Shown here in pieces: positions 37,918-46,284 of a stretch of DNA of 64,000 bases. The DNA is taken from the NCBI RefSeq assembly GCF_030398335.1, contig NZ_JAOAOP010000007.1, positions 1 through 64,000 on the forward strand, written 5' to 3'. The stretch comes from Aquibium sp. A9E412 (GTDB lineage Bacteria > Pseudomonadota > Alphaproteobacteria > Rhizobiales > Rhizobiaceae). A program made the position numbers and the translations under genes. The notes beneath the pieces are model-generated. The model was not told the DNA's origin and did not search any database. It worked only from the letters and a program-made list of their open reading frames with translations. The first letter of the stretch is position 1. Every line of letters starts with the position of its first letter.

Positions 37918-38920
37918 CGGCCGCCGCGTCCTGCGCCTGCACGCCGGTCACCGCCATCATCGCGTAGACGTCGTCGGCGTCGCAGCCGCGCGACAGGTCG
38001 TTGGCCGGCCGCGCCAGCCCCTGCAGGATCGGCCCGATGGCGATCGCCCCGCCGATGCGCTGGGCGATCTTGTAGCCGATGTTGCCGGCCTCGAGGTTGG
38101 GGAAGATGAAGACGTTGGCCTCGCCGCGCGTCATCGAGCCCGGCGCCTTGGCGCTGCTGACGCCCGGCACGAAGGCGGCGTCGAACTGCAGCTCGCCGTC
38201 GATCGCCAGTTCCGGCGCGGCGGCGCGCACCTTCTCGGTCGCCGCGCGCACCCGGTCGATGCGCGCATGCGCCGCGCTGCCCATGGTGGAGAACGACAGC
38301 ATGGCCACGCGCGGCGCCTCGCCGATCAGCGCCCGGCAGGAGCGCGCCGTGGCGAGCGCGATGTCGGCGAGCTGGTCGACGTCCGGCTCGACGACCAGGC
38401 CGCAGTCGGCGAACAGGAAGGCGCCCTTCTTCTTGTGCTCCGGCGCGCACAGCATCATCAGGAAGAAGCTGGAGACGAGCTTCGCCTCCGGCGCCCGGCC
38501 GATGATCTGCAGCGCCACGCGCACGGTGTGCGCGGTGGTGGCGACGGCGCCGCCCACCATGCCGTCGGCCTCGTCCTCGCGCACCATCATCGCGGCGAAG
38601 CCCATCGGGTCGGCCATCGCGGCCTGCGCATCGGCCTCGCTGGCGCCCTTGCGCGAGCGCAGGTGGAGATAGCGCGCCACGAAGCGCTCGGTGAGCGCGG
38701 AGTCCGCCGGGTCCTCGATGCGGAAGCGGTCGGGCCGCGCGCCGCGCGTCGCCAGCGCCGCCGTGATCGCCGTCCGGTCGCCGACGAGCAGCGGCTCGGC
38801 CAGCCCGTCGCGCTCGGCCCTGACGGCGGCCGCGAGCACGCGCGGGTCGGCGCCCTCGGCCAGCACGATGCGGCGCGGCGCCGCCTTGGCGCGTTCGATG
38901 AGACGGTCGAGCGGCTTCAT
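37910..38920 (-). CDS. pta: Phosphate acetyltransferase
   Basis: The 336-residue short-form Pta (LAEGADPRVLAAAVRA, GMVGGAVATTAHTVRVALQIIG, FADCGLVVEPDVDQLADIAL, MLSFSTMGSAAH, DGELQFDAAFVP, NVFIFPNLEAGNIGYKI) moves acetyl from acetyl phosphate to CoA. Last gene of tauXY-xsc-exporter-pta, where it disposes of the acetyl phosphate made by Xsc. Start ATG 38920 after GGGAGG; 16 bp from the exporter gene. Confidence 0.95.
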   Translation of the reverse strand: MKPLDRLIERAKAAPRRIVLAEGADPRVLAAAVRAERDGLAEPLLVGDRTAITAALATRGARPDRFRIEDPADSALTERFVARYLHLRSRKGASEADAQAAMADPMGFAAMMVREDEADGMVGGAVATTAHTVRVALQIIGRAPEAKLVSSFFLMMLCAPEHKKKGAFLFADCGLVVEPDVDQLADIALATARSCRALIGEAPRVAMLSFSTMGSAAHARIDRVRAATEKVRAAAPELAIDGELQFDAAFVPGVSSAKAPGSMTRGEANVFIFPNLEAGNIGYKIAQRIGGAIAIGPILQGLARPANDLSRGCDADDVYAMMAVTGVQAQDAAAGG

Positions 38921-38936
38921 GGCTGCCTCCCTCGGG

Positions 38937-39968
38937 TCACGGGCCGATCACGTGCAGCCCGCCGGCGATCAAGAGCGCGATGAACAGCGTCTCGGCGACG
39001 ATCAGCACGATCGCCGCGCCGCCGACGTCGCGCACGCTCTTGAGCGACGTCTTCATGCCGACGGCGGCGATGCCGAACAGCAGCGCCCAGCGCGACAGGT
39101 CGACGAGCAGCGCGCCGATCGCCGCCGGCACCAGGCCGAGCGAGTTGAGCGCGGCGAGCGCAACGAAGCCGACGACGAAGCCCGGCACCAGCGGCGGCCG
39201 CTTGTCGCCGGCCTCGGCGGCCATGCCGCGCAGCGCCAGCGAGAAGACGATGACCACCGGCGCGAGCAGCGTCACGCGCATCAGCTTGACCAGCGTCGCC
39301 GTCTCGCCGGCGGTGTCGGAGATCGAGAAGCCGCCGCCGACCACCTGGGCGACGTCGTGAATGGTGGCGCCGATGAAGACGCCGGCCGCGCGGTCGTCCA
39401 TGCCGAGCCAGCCGACCAGGATCGGGTAGACGATCATCGCCACGGTCGACAGCACCGTGACGCCGATGATGGTGAAGGTCAGGTTGCGCTCGGAATGCTC
39501 GTTGCGCGGCAGCACTGCGGCGATCGCCATCGCCGCCGAGGCGCCGCAGATCGCCACCGAACCGCCGGTCAACAGCGCCAGCCGCCAGCCGCGGCCGAGC
39601 AGCCGCGCACCGACGAGCCCGAACAGGATGGTCGCCGCCACCGCGCCGACGACCAGCGCGATGGTCGGCGCGCCGACGCCGGCGACGAGCTCGACGCTCA
39701 TGCGCGCGCCGAGCAGCGCCACGCCGAGCCGCAGCACCGAGCGCGCGGTGAAGGCGATGCCGGGCGCCGGCCGCGCCTCCTCGGCCACGAAGTGGAAGGC
39801 GATGCCGAGCAGCAGCGCCATCAGCATGGCCGGCGCGCCGTAGTGGTCGGCCAGGAACTGCGCGGCGAGCGCCACCGTCGCGCACACCAGGAGGCCGGGC
39901 GCGATGCGCGCTGCGGGGCGCGCAAGCCGCGCCGCCGCGCGGCCGCGGTCTGGAAAGGGAGCTGTCAT
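38937..39968 (-). CDS. YeiH/UPF0324 family membrane protein, likely sulfite/sulfate exporter
   Basis: This 343-residue, ~10-TM protein belongs to the COG2855/Cons_hypoth698 family (LRLGVALLGARMSVELVAGVG, GGSVAICGASAAMAIAAVL, FIGATIHDVAQVVGGGFSISD, AVGMKTSLKSV). A homologue (TauZ) sits in other taurine operons and is thought to export the sulfite or sulfate released by Xsc. Position between xsc (71 bp) and pta (16 bp) supports that. Start ATG 39968 after AGGTG; a start six codons upstream is less likely. Confidence 0.85.
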   Translation of the reverse strand: MTAPFPDRGRAAARLARPAARIAPGLLVCATVALAAQFLADHYGAPAMLMALLLGIAFHFVAEEARPAPGIAFTARSVLRLGVALLGARMSVELVAGVGAPTIALVVGAVAATILFGLVGARLLGRGWRLALLTGGSVAICGASAAMAIAAVLPRNEHSERNLTFTIIGVTVLSTVAMIVYPILVGWLGMDDRAAGVFIGATIHDVAQVVGGGFSISDTAGETATLVKLMRVTLLAPVVIVFSLALRGMAAEAGDKRPPLVPGFVVGFVALAALNSLGLVPAAIGALLVDLSRWALLFGIAAVGMKTSLKSVRDVGGAAIVLIVAETLFIALLIAGGLHVIGP

Positions 39969-40039
39969 CGCACCTGCTTCGCGCATGGCCGCGGCGCGCC
40001 GGCGCGGGCCGGCGCCCGCCCCGGCGCGTTCCGTCCCGC

Positions 40040-41815
40040 TCAGAGCGGCATCTGCTCGCGCATGTCGGCCGGGTCGATGCCGGCCACCGGCACGGGCTTC
40101 TTCATGGCGTCGCGACGGAACGGCTCGCCGAGCTCCTGGTTGAGGATCACCTCGATGAAGGTCGTCTCACCCTTCGCCTGGTCCTCGATCGCCTTGCCGA
40201 GCGCGGCCGTCAGCTCCTCCTGGGTGCGCGCGACGGCGCCCTTGAGGCCGCAGCCCTCCGCCACCTTGGCGTAGGAGAAGCGCGGGTTGAGCTCGGTGCC
40301 GACGAAGTTGTTGTCGTACCACAGCGTCGTGTTGCGCTTTTCCGCGCCCCACTGGTAGTTGCGGAAGATCACCATCGTCACCGCCGGCCAGTCGTCGCGG
40401 CCGATCGAGGTCATCTCGTTCATCGAGATGCCGAAGGCGCCGTCGCCGGCGAAGCCGACCACCGGCACGTCCGGGCAGCCGATCTTGGCGCCGATGATCG
40501 AGGGAAAGCCGTAGCCGCACGGCCCGAACATGCCCGGCGCCAGGTATTTGCGGCCCTCCTCGAAGGAGGGGTAGGCGTTGCCGATGGCGCAGTTGTTGCC
40601 GATGTCGGTCGAGATGATCGCCTCGCGCGGCAGCGCCGCCTGGATCGCCCGCCAGGCCTGGCGCGGCGACATGCGGTCGGCGTCGCGCGCGCGCGCCTCC
40701 TGGTTCCACACCGTGCCGGGATCGTCCTCCTCGTGGTCGAGCGACGACAGCATCTGCAGCCAGGCCGACTTGCGCTGATGGATCAGCGCCTTGCGCTCCT
40801 CGCGGCCGGCGTCGCCGGCGGTTGGCGAGAGCTGGGCGAGGATCTGGCGCGCCACCTTGGAGGCGTCGCCGCAGATGCCGACCGAGACCTTCTTGGTCAG
40901 GCCGATGCGGTCGGCATTGATGTCGACCTGGATGATCTTGGCCTGCTTCGGCCAGTAGTCGATGCCGTAGCCGGGCAGCGTCGAGAACGGGTTGAGCCGG
41001 GTGCCGAGCGCCAGCACCACGTCGGCCTCGGCGATCAGCTCCATCGCCGCCTTGGAGCCGTTGTAGCCGAGCGGGCCGACGGCGAGCGGATGGCTGCCGG
41101 GGAAGGCGTCGTTGTGCTGGTAGCCGCAGGCGACCGGCGCGTCGAGCCGCTCGGCGAGCGCCTGGGAATCGGCGATGGCGTTGCCGATCACCACGCCGGC
41201 GCCGTTGAGGATCACCGGGAACTTCGCCTCCGACAGGAGCCGCGCCGCCTCGGCGATCGCCTCGCTGCCGCCCGACGGCCGTTCGAGGCGCACGATCTGC
41301 GGCAGCTCGATGTCGATCACCTGGGTCCAGTAGTCGCGCGGCACGTTGATCTGCGCCGGCGCCGAGCCGCGCCAGGCCTTCTCGATCACCCGGTTGAGCA
41401 CCTCGGCCACGCGCGTCGGGTCGCGCACCTCCTCCTGGTAGCACACCATCTCCTCGAACAGCGCCATCTGGTCGACCTCCTGGAAGCCGCCCTGGCCGAT
41501 CGTCTTGTTGGCCGCCTGCGGCGTCACCAGAAGCATCGGCGTGTGGTTCCAGTAGGCCGTCTTGATGGCGGTGACGAAGCCGGTGACGCCGGGGCCGTTC
41601 TGGGCGATGGCCATCGCCATCTTGCCGGTGGTGCGCGAATAGCCGTCGCAGATCAGCGCGGCGTTGGTCTCGTGCGCGCAGTCCCAGAAGGTGATGCCGG
41701 CCTTGGGAAACAGGTCCGACACCGGCATCATGGCCGAGCCGATGATGCCGAAGGCATGGCGGATGCCGTGCATCTGCAGGACCTTGATGAAGGCTTCCTC
41801 GGTGTTCATTTTCAT
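40040..41815 (-). CDS. xsc: Sulfoacetaldehyde acetyltransferase (ThDP-dependent)
   Basis: The 591-residue protein is Xsc throughout: start MKMNTEEAFIKVLQMHGI, activating Glu region AHETNAALICDGYSRTTG, AQNGPGVTGFVTAIKTAYWNHTPMLLVTPQ, and the ThDP/Mg motif GDGAFGISMNEM ... RNYQWGAEKRN. It turns sulfoacetaldehyde and phosphate into acetyl phosphate and sulfite, the C-S cleavage step of taurine dissimilation. Start ATG 41815 after AAGGGA (41809 is an alternative). 46 bp after tauY. Confidence 0.95.
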   Translation of the reverse strand: MKMNTEEAFIKVLQMHGIRHAFGIIGSAMMPVSDLFPKAGITFWDCAHETNAALICDGYSRTTGKMAMAIAQNGPGVTGFVTAIKTAYWNHTPMLLVTPQAANKTIGQGGFQEVDQMALFEEMVCYQEEVRDPTRVAEVLNRVIEKAWRGSAPAQINVPRDYWTQVIDIELPQIVRLERPSGGSEAIAEAARLLSEAKFPVILNGAGVVIGNAIADSQALAERLDAPVACGYQHNDAFPGSHPLAVGPLGYNGSKAAMELIAEADVVLALGTRLNPFSTLPGYGIDYWPKQAKIIQVDINADRIGLTKKVSVGICGDASKVARQILAQLSPTAGDAGREERKALIHQRKSAWLQMLSSLDHEEDDPGTVWNQEARARDADRMSPRQAWRAIQAALPREAIISTDIGNNCAIGNAYPSFEEGRKYLAPGMFGPCGYGFPSIIGAKIGCPDVPVVGFAGDGAFGISMNEMTSIGRDDWPAVTMVIFRNYQWGAEKRNTTLWYDNNFVGTELNPRFSYAKVAEGCGLKGAVARTQEELTAALGKAIEDQAKGETTFIEVILNQELGEPFRRDAMKKPVPVAGIDPADMREQMPL

Positions 41816-41861
41816 TGCTGCGTTCCCTTGTCTGCGTTGTCGTGGCGGCGCGGAGCCGCCG

Positions 41862-43244
41862 TCAAAGCCGCTCGTCCTTGAGATGGTACCAGCCATACAT
41901 CATGCGCTGGCCGATGCGCCGAAACGGCGTCAGCGGCCCGTGATGCGGCAGCGCGGAGGTGAAGATCGGCAGGTCCGGCACATCCGCGCCGGCGATCATG
42001 CCGGCCATGCGCCGGCCGGCCTGGGCGGAGTACATGACGCCGTTGCCGCCATAGCCCATGGCGTAGAAGATCGCCTGCGCCGGGTCGGGCCGGCAGATGC
42101 GCGGCATCATGTCGTGGCTGACGTCGACCCAGCCCCACCAGGAATAGTCGATGTCGACGCCGCGCAGCGCCGGGAACTTGCGGTAGAGCCCCTCGAGCAG
42201 CAGCGCCAGATGGCGCGGGTTCGCCGCATCGCGGCCGTGGACGGCGCTGCGGCTGCCGATCTGCAGGCGGCCGTCCGGCAACAGCCGGTAGTAGTGGCGC
42301 AAGGTGCGCGTGTCGGTCAGCACCATGTGGGTCTTGAGGCCGCACGCGGCGCGCTCCTCCGGGGTCAGCACGCGGGTGACGACGGAGTTCGACAGGATCG
42401 GCATCAGCCGGTGGCGCGTCAGCGGGTGCATGCCCGGCGCCGTGTAGCCGGCGGTGGCCACGCCGACGGCGCGCGCGCGCACCGTGCCGCCCGGCGTGGT
42501 CAGGTGGTGCACGCCGGCGCGCGTCTGCCAGCCGATCACCGGGCTTGCCGTGTGCACCCGGGCGCCGAGCTGCCGGGCGAGCGCCAGGTAGCCGAAGGCG
42601 AGCCGCGCGGCATGCACGCCGATGCCGTCCGGCTCGTGCATGGCGCCCGCCGCCTCGGCGTCGCCGAGATACTCCGCATGCAGCGCCTCGCGGCCGATGA
42701 TGCGGGTCGGATAGCCGAAGGTCTCGTTGAGCAGCCGCGATTCGGCCTCGAGCGCCGGCATCATCGACGGCTTGTGGGCGATGTACAGATGGCCGCCGTC
42801 CTGCGGCTCGCAGTCGATCTCGGCGATCAGCGAGCGGAACAGCTCGAAGCCCTCGGCGACCTCGGCATGCATGCGCCGGGCGACGTCGAGGCCCCAGCGC
42901 GCGATCCACTGCGAGCGCTTCAGCCGGCCCGACGAGATCTGCGCCTGGCCGCCGTTGCGCGTGCTGCAGCCCCAGGCCACACCGTTGGCCTCGAGCACCG
43001 TCGCCTTGATGCCGTGCTCGCGCGCCAGGTGGATGGCGGTCGAAAGCCCGGTGTAGCCGGAGCCGATGATCGCCACGTCGACGTCGACGTCGCCCGCGAT
43101 CCGGCCGTCGTCGGCCGGCGGCGGACCGGCGGTGTCGATCCAGTAGGTCGGGCAGTAGGCGCGGTTCTCGCCCGGCCCCCGGTCGAGCAGCGGATCATAG
43201 CCGGGATCGTAGGGCAGAGGCGCGACGAGCTGTTGCATTTGCAT
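41862..43244 (-). CDS. tauY: Taurine dehydrogenase, large FAD subunit
   Basis: The 460-residue DAO-family oxidoreductase has the N-terminal FAD motif DVDVAIIGSGYTGLSTAIHLARE and GVAWGCSTRNGGQAQIS with the GCSTRNGGQ flavin loop, and the C-terminal FAD segment YAMGYGGNGVMYSAQAGRRMAGMIAG. Together with TauX it oxidises taurine to sulfoacetaldehyde. The ATG at 43244 is chosen (GTG 43253 adds 3 residues). 30 bp after tauX. Confidence 0.9.
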   Translation of the reverse strand: MQMQQLVAPLPYDPGYDPLLDRGPGENRAYCPTYWIDTAGPPPADDGRIAGDVDVDVAIIGSGYTGLSTAIHLAREHGIKATVLEANGVAWGCSTRNGGQAQISSGRLKRSQWIARWGLDVARRMHAEVAEGFELFRSLIAEIDCEPQDGGHLYIAHKPSMMPALEAESRLLNETFGYPTRIIGREALHAEYLGDAEAAGAMHEPDGIGVHAARLAFGYLALARQLGARVHTASPVIGWQTRAGVHHLTTPGGTVRARAVGVATAGYTAPGMHPLTRHRLMPILSNSVVTRVLTPEERAACGLKTHMVLTDTRTLRHYYRLLPDGRLQIGSRSAVHGRDAANPRHLALLLEGLYRKFPALRGVDIDYSWWGWVDVSHDMMPRICRPDPAQAIFYAMGYGGNGVMYSAQAGRRMAGMIAGADVPDLPIFTSALPHHGPLTPFRRIGQRMMYGWYHLKDERL

Positions 43245-43274
43245 CGTAACCACCGGTTCCGTCGGGTCCGCGCC

Positions 43275-43676
43275 TCAGGCGCCGAGCGGCGGCCGCTGCT
43301 TGCGGAACGCCTGCTTGTGCACGATGCGCCCGTCGCGCACGCGGAACAGGTCGACGCCCTGCGCCTCGATGCGGCTGCCGTCGGCGGCCGTGCCGGAGAA
43401 GGTCCATTCCGAGACCGCCCGGTCGCCGTGCACGAAGTGGCCCTGCTGCGCCCAGTGCGCGTCCGCCATCGCCTGCCACACACCCTCGAAGGCGCGCGCG
43501 ATGGCCGCCGCGCCCTCGTGGCGCGTGCCGTGCACCTCCGGCCCCGCCACCGTGTCGAACACGCAGTCCTCGGCGAAGTGCTTCATCACGCCGTCGATGT
43601 CGTGCCGGTTGAAGGCGTCGAACAGGTCGGTGAGGTCGCTCTCGGTCAGCGTGCGTTCGCTCGTGGCTGCGGTCAT
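43275..43676 (-). CDS. tauX: Taurine dehydrogenase small subunit (SnoaL/NTF2-like)
   Basis: The 133-residue single-domain NTF2/SnoaL-fold protein (LTDLFDAFNRHDIDGVMKHFAEDCVFDTVAGPEVHG, FSGTAADGSRIEAQGVDLFRVRDGRIVHKQAFRKQ) is the TauX partner of TauY. First gene of the operon. The start ATG at 43676 (MTAATSERTL) is chosen over longer frames to 43787 that run into the regulatory region. It is divergent from tauR over 215 bp. Confidence 0.87.
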   Translation of the reverse strand: MTAATSERTLTESDLTDLFDAFNRHDIDGVMKHFAEDCVFDTVAGPEVHGTRHEGAAAIARAFEGVWQAMADAHWAQQGHFVHGDRAVSEWTFSGTAADGSRIEAQGVDLFRVRDGRIVHKQAFRKQRPPLGA

Positions 43677-43835
43677 TGGCTGTGTCTCTGCTTCTTCGTG
43701 CGTGTTTCTTCGATCGCCGGACGCCGGCCCGGCACGCCGGGCGGCCCGCCCCGCAGGCGCTCGGCAAGGGGTGCCGGCCCCGCGCATTCGGGTGTCCGGC
43801 GGCGGGCCGACATTAGGAGGGGAGCGACGCTTGAT

Positions 43836-43867
43836 TTATAGCCAGCTTGTGCTTGTGATATGTCCAG
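43836..43867. promoter_or_regulatory. Candidate TauR operator: two direct repeats
   Basis: On the minus strand, CTGGACATAT (43867-43858) and CTGGCTATAA (43845-43836) repeat with a 22-bp period. They recall the CTGGAC direct repeats reported for Rhodobacter TauR (from memory). The site lies 25-56 bp before the tauR start and 160-191 bp from tauX, fitting autoregulation and operon activation. Confidence 0.55.
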
Positions 43868-43891
43868 ATTCCCCCGTGCCAGGAGAGACGC

Positions 43892-45358
43892 GTGCAGGCG
43901 ATTTCGGAGGACGTGTTCCTGATCGACAAGGCGCGGCCGCGCGGACTGCAGGCGCAGATCCGCGAGGCGGTCGTGTCTGGCGTGCTGGCCGGCCGCTTCG
44001 GCCCCGGCGCCAGGCTGCCCTCGACGCGGCGGCTGGCGCGCCATCTCAACGTGTCGCGCCTGACCGTGTCGCTCGCCTACCAGGAGCTCGTCTCGCAGGG
44101 CTACATCGAGACCGCCGAGCGCAGCGCCTTCCGCATCTCCGCCACCGCGCCGGTCGCCCGGCTGGCGGCGGCGGCGACCGGCGGCCCCGAGCGCGATCTC
44201 GACTGGGCGGCCCGCCTGCGCGGACCGTTCGCGATCGCCAAGCCGATCCGCAAGCCGCTCGACTGGCGCAGCTATCCCTATCCCTTCCTGTACGGCCAGA
44301 CCGACATGTCGCTGTTCGACCTGGCGGCCTGGCGCGACTGCACGCGCAGCGCGCTGGCGCGGCTCGACTTCGAGTTCATGGCCGGCGATTTCGCCGCCGC
44401 CGACGACATGCAGCTCGTCCACTACATCGCCTCGCACACGCTGCCGCGGCGCGGCATCCAGGCCGGGCCGGACGAGATCCTGGTCACCGTCGGGGCGCAG
44501 AACGCGCTGTGGATCGTCATCCAGCTGCTGCTCGACGGCACCCGGAAGGCGGCCTGCGAGACGCCGTGCCACCCCGACATCCACGCCGCGCTGCGGCTGA
44601 GCGGCGCCGACGTCACCATGGTCACCGTCGACAAGGGCGGCCTGCCGCCCGAGCGGCTGCCCGACGAGGTCGACGCGGTGTTCGTCACGCCGAGCCACCA
44701 GTCGCCGACCGCCGTGCGCATGCCGATGGAGCGTCGCAAGCGGCTGCTCGAGCTGGCCGAGGAGCGCGACTTCATCGTCGTGGAGGACGACTACGAGTTC
44801 GAGATGAGCTTCCTGGAGCCGCCCTCGCCGGCCCTGCGCTCGCTCGACCGGCGCGGCCGGGTGCTTTATGTCGGCAGCTTCTCCAAGTCGCTGTTTCCCG
44901 GCCTCCGGCTCGGCTATCTCGTCGGCCCGCCGGGGCTGATCCGCGAGGCGCGGGCGCTGCGCGCGCTGATGCTGCGCCATCCGCCGGGTCACCTGCAGCG
45001 CGCGGTGGCGAACTTCCTGGCGCTCGGCCACTACGACAGCCTGATGCGGCGCATGCGGCTGGAGTATTCCAGGCGCCACGCGGCGATGGCCAGCGCGCTC
45101 GACGCGCACGGCCTGACGGTGGCCGGCCAGTCGAGCTTCGGCGGCACGTCGTTCTGGATCGAGGGACCGCAGGGGCTCGACGCCGACGCCTTCGCCGACC
45201 GGCTGCGCGACCGCGGCGTGCTGATCGAATCCGGCTCGCCCTTCTTCGCCGAGCTCGACGGCCCGTGCCGCTATTTCCGCATGGCCTACTCGTCGATCCC
45301 CGCCGGGCGCATTGCCGCCGGCGTGCGGCTGGTCGCCGAGGCGCTGGAGACGGCCTGA
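43892..45358 (+). CDS. tauR: MocR/GntR-type PLP-dependent regulator (TauR)
   Basis: The 488-residue protein has an N-terminal GntR winged helix (about residues 15-75, LQAQIREAVVSGVLAGRFGPGARLPSTRRLARHLNVSRLTV) and a C-terminal aminotransferase-fold domain (about 115-485). The PLP-binding Lys is K332 in GSFSKSLFPGLRLGY; YEFEMSF and VTVGAQNALW also match. Divergent from tauXY-xsc, so it is very likely the taurine-responsive activator TauR. Start GTG 43892 preceded by AGGAGA. Its 3' end overlaps the convergent cobW gene by 73 bp. Confidence 0.9.
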   Translation: MQAISEDVFLIDKARPRGLQAQIREAVVSGVLAGRFGPGARLPSTRRLARHLNVSRLTVSLAYQELVSQGYIETAERSAFRISATAPVARLAAAATGGPERDLDWAARLRGPFAIAKPIRKPLDWRSYPYPFLYGQTDMSLFDLAAWRDCTRSALARLDFEFMAGDFAAADDMQLVHYIASHTLPRRGIQAGPDEILVTVGAQNALWIVIQLLLDGTRKAACETPCHPDIHAALRLSGADVTMVTVDKGGLPPERLPDEVDAVFVTPSHQSPTAVRMPMERRKRLLELAEERDFIVVEDDYEFEMSFLEPPSPALRSLDRRGRVLYVGSFSKSLFPGLRLGYLVGPPGLIREARALRALMLRHPPGHLQRAVANFLALGHYDSLMRRMRLEYSRRHAAMASALDAHGLTVAGQSSFGGTSFWIEGPQGLDADAFADRLRDRGVLIESGSPFFAELDGPCRYFRMAYSSIPAGRIAAGVRLVAEALETA

Positions 45359-46284
45359 GGCCCCGCATCCGCGACCGACAGCGACCGCCAGAGACGCTCG
45401 AGCGCGGCGGGGTCGAGCGCACCCGCCGCGCCGATCGCCACCAGCCGGCTGCCGACGGCCGCCGCGGCCGGCTCCACCGTCGCCCGGCCGCCCGCCTTCT
45501 GCACCAGCACCGTGCTGCCGTCGTCGAGGCCGACGAAGCCCTTGAGCCGGTAGATGCCGAGATCGTCGCGCCGCAGCAGACCGTCGAGCGCGGCGCGCGC
45601 GATGCGCCGGTCGCCGGCATAGCTCCAGCTCCGGTAGGTGGCCGGATGCGCCGCGTCCCCGGATGCGCCGGGCGCGGCGCCGCCGGCCTCAATCAGCCGG
45701 TCGAGCAGCACCTCGGCCGGCACCGTCCGGCCGGCCACCAGCACCGGCGCGCGCGCCGGCAGATGGCCGGCGGCCAGCGCGCAGGCCTGGTCGAGTGCCG
45801 CCGCGTCGCACAGCGCCGCCTTGGAGACGACGGCGAGATCGGCGGCGGCAAGCTGGCGGCGCACGGTGTCGGCGAGCAGCGCGTCGTCGAGCGTCGCGGC
45901 CAGGTTGAGCGGATCGACCACGGTGACGGTGCCGTGCGCGGCGAGCATCGGCTCGGCGAGCGCGATCTGCGTCACGCGGCGCGGATCGGCCACGCCGCTC
46001 GTCTCGATGACGAGATGGTCGGGCAGCGCCGGCGCGCTGAGGATGCGGTCGAGCGCGTCGAACAGGTCGTCGCCCAGCGAGCAGCACAGGCAGCCATTGG
46101 CGAGCGCGATGGTGTCGCCGCTGCGCGACACGATCAGCGCCTCGTCGATGGCGATCTCGCCGAAATCGTTGACCAGCACCGTGATGCGCCGGCCGTGCGG
46201 CTGCGCCAGCAGGTCGTTGATGAGCGTCGTCTTGCCGGCGCCGAGATAGCCGGTCACGACGGTGACGGGCAGGCCGCCGCTCAT
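45286..46284 (-). CDS. CobW/G3E-family GTPase (metallochaperone type)
   Basis: The 332-residue protein has Walker A GYLGAGKTTLIN, the CxCC metal motif in ANGCLCCSLGDD, VIETSGVADP and SKAALCD (guanine-specificity region), plus a CobW C-terminal domain (about 200-300). G3E GTPases load metals into target enzymes. It overlaps the upstream amidohydrolase by ATGA (46284-46281), so that metal-dependent hydrolase is the likely client. The last 73 bp overlap tauR on the other strand; the C-terminal tail after WRSLSV is not conserved. Confidence 0.86.
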   Translation of the reverse strand: MSGGLPVTVVTGYLGAGKTTLINDLLAQPHGRRITVLVNDFGEIAIDEALIVSRSGDTIALANGCLCCSLGDDLFDALDRILSAPALPDHLVIETSGVADPRRVTQIALAEPMLAAHGTVTVVDPLNLAATLDDALLADTVRRQLAAADLAVVSKAALCDAAALDQACALAAGHLPARAPVLVAGRTVPAEVLLDRLIEAGGAAPGASGDAAHPATYRSWSYAGDRRIARAALDGLLRRDDLGIYRLKGFVGLDDGSTVLVQKAGGRATVEPAAAAVGSRLVAIGAAGALDPAALERLWRSLSVADAGPQAVSSASATSRTPAAMRPAGIDE

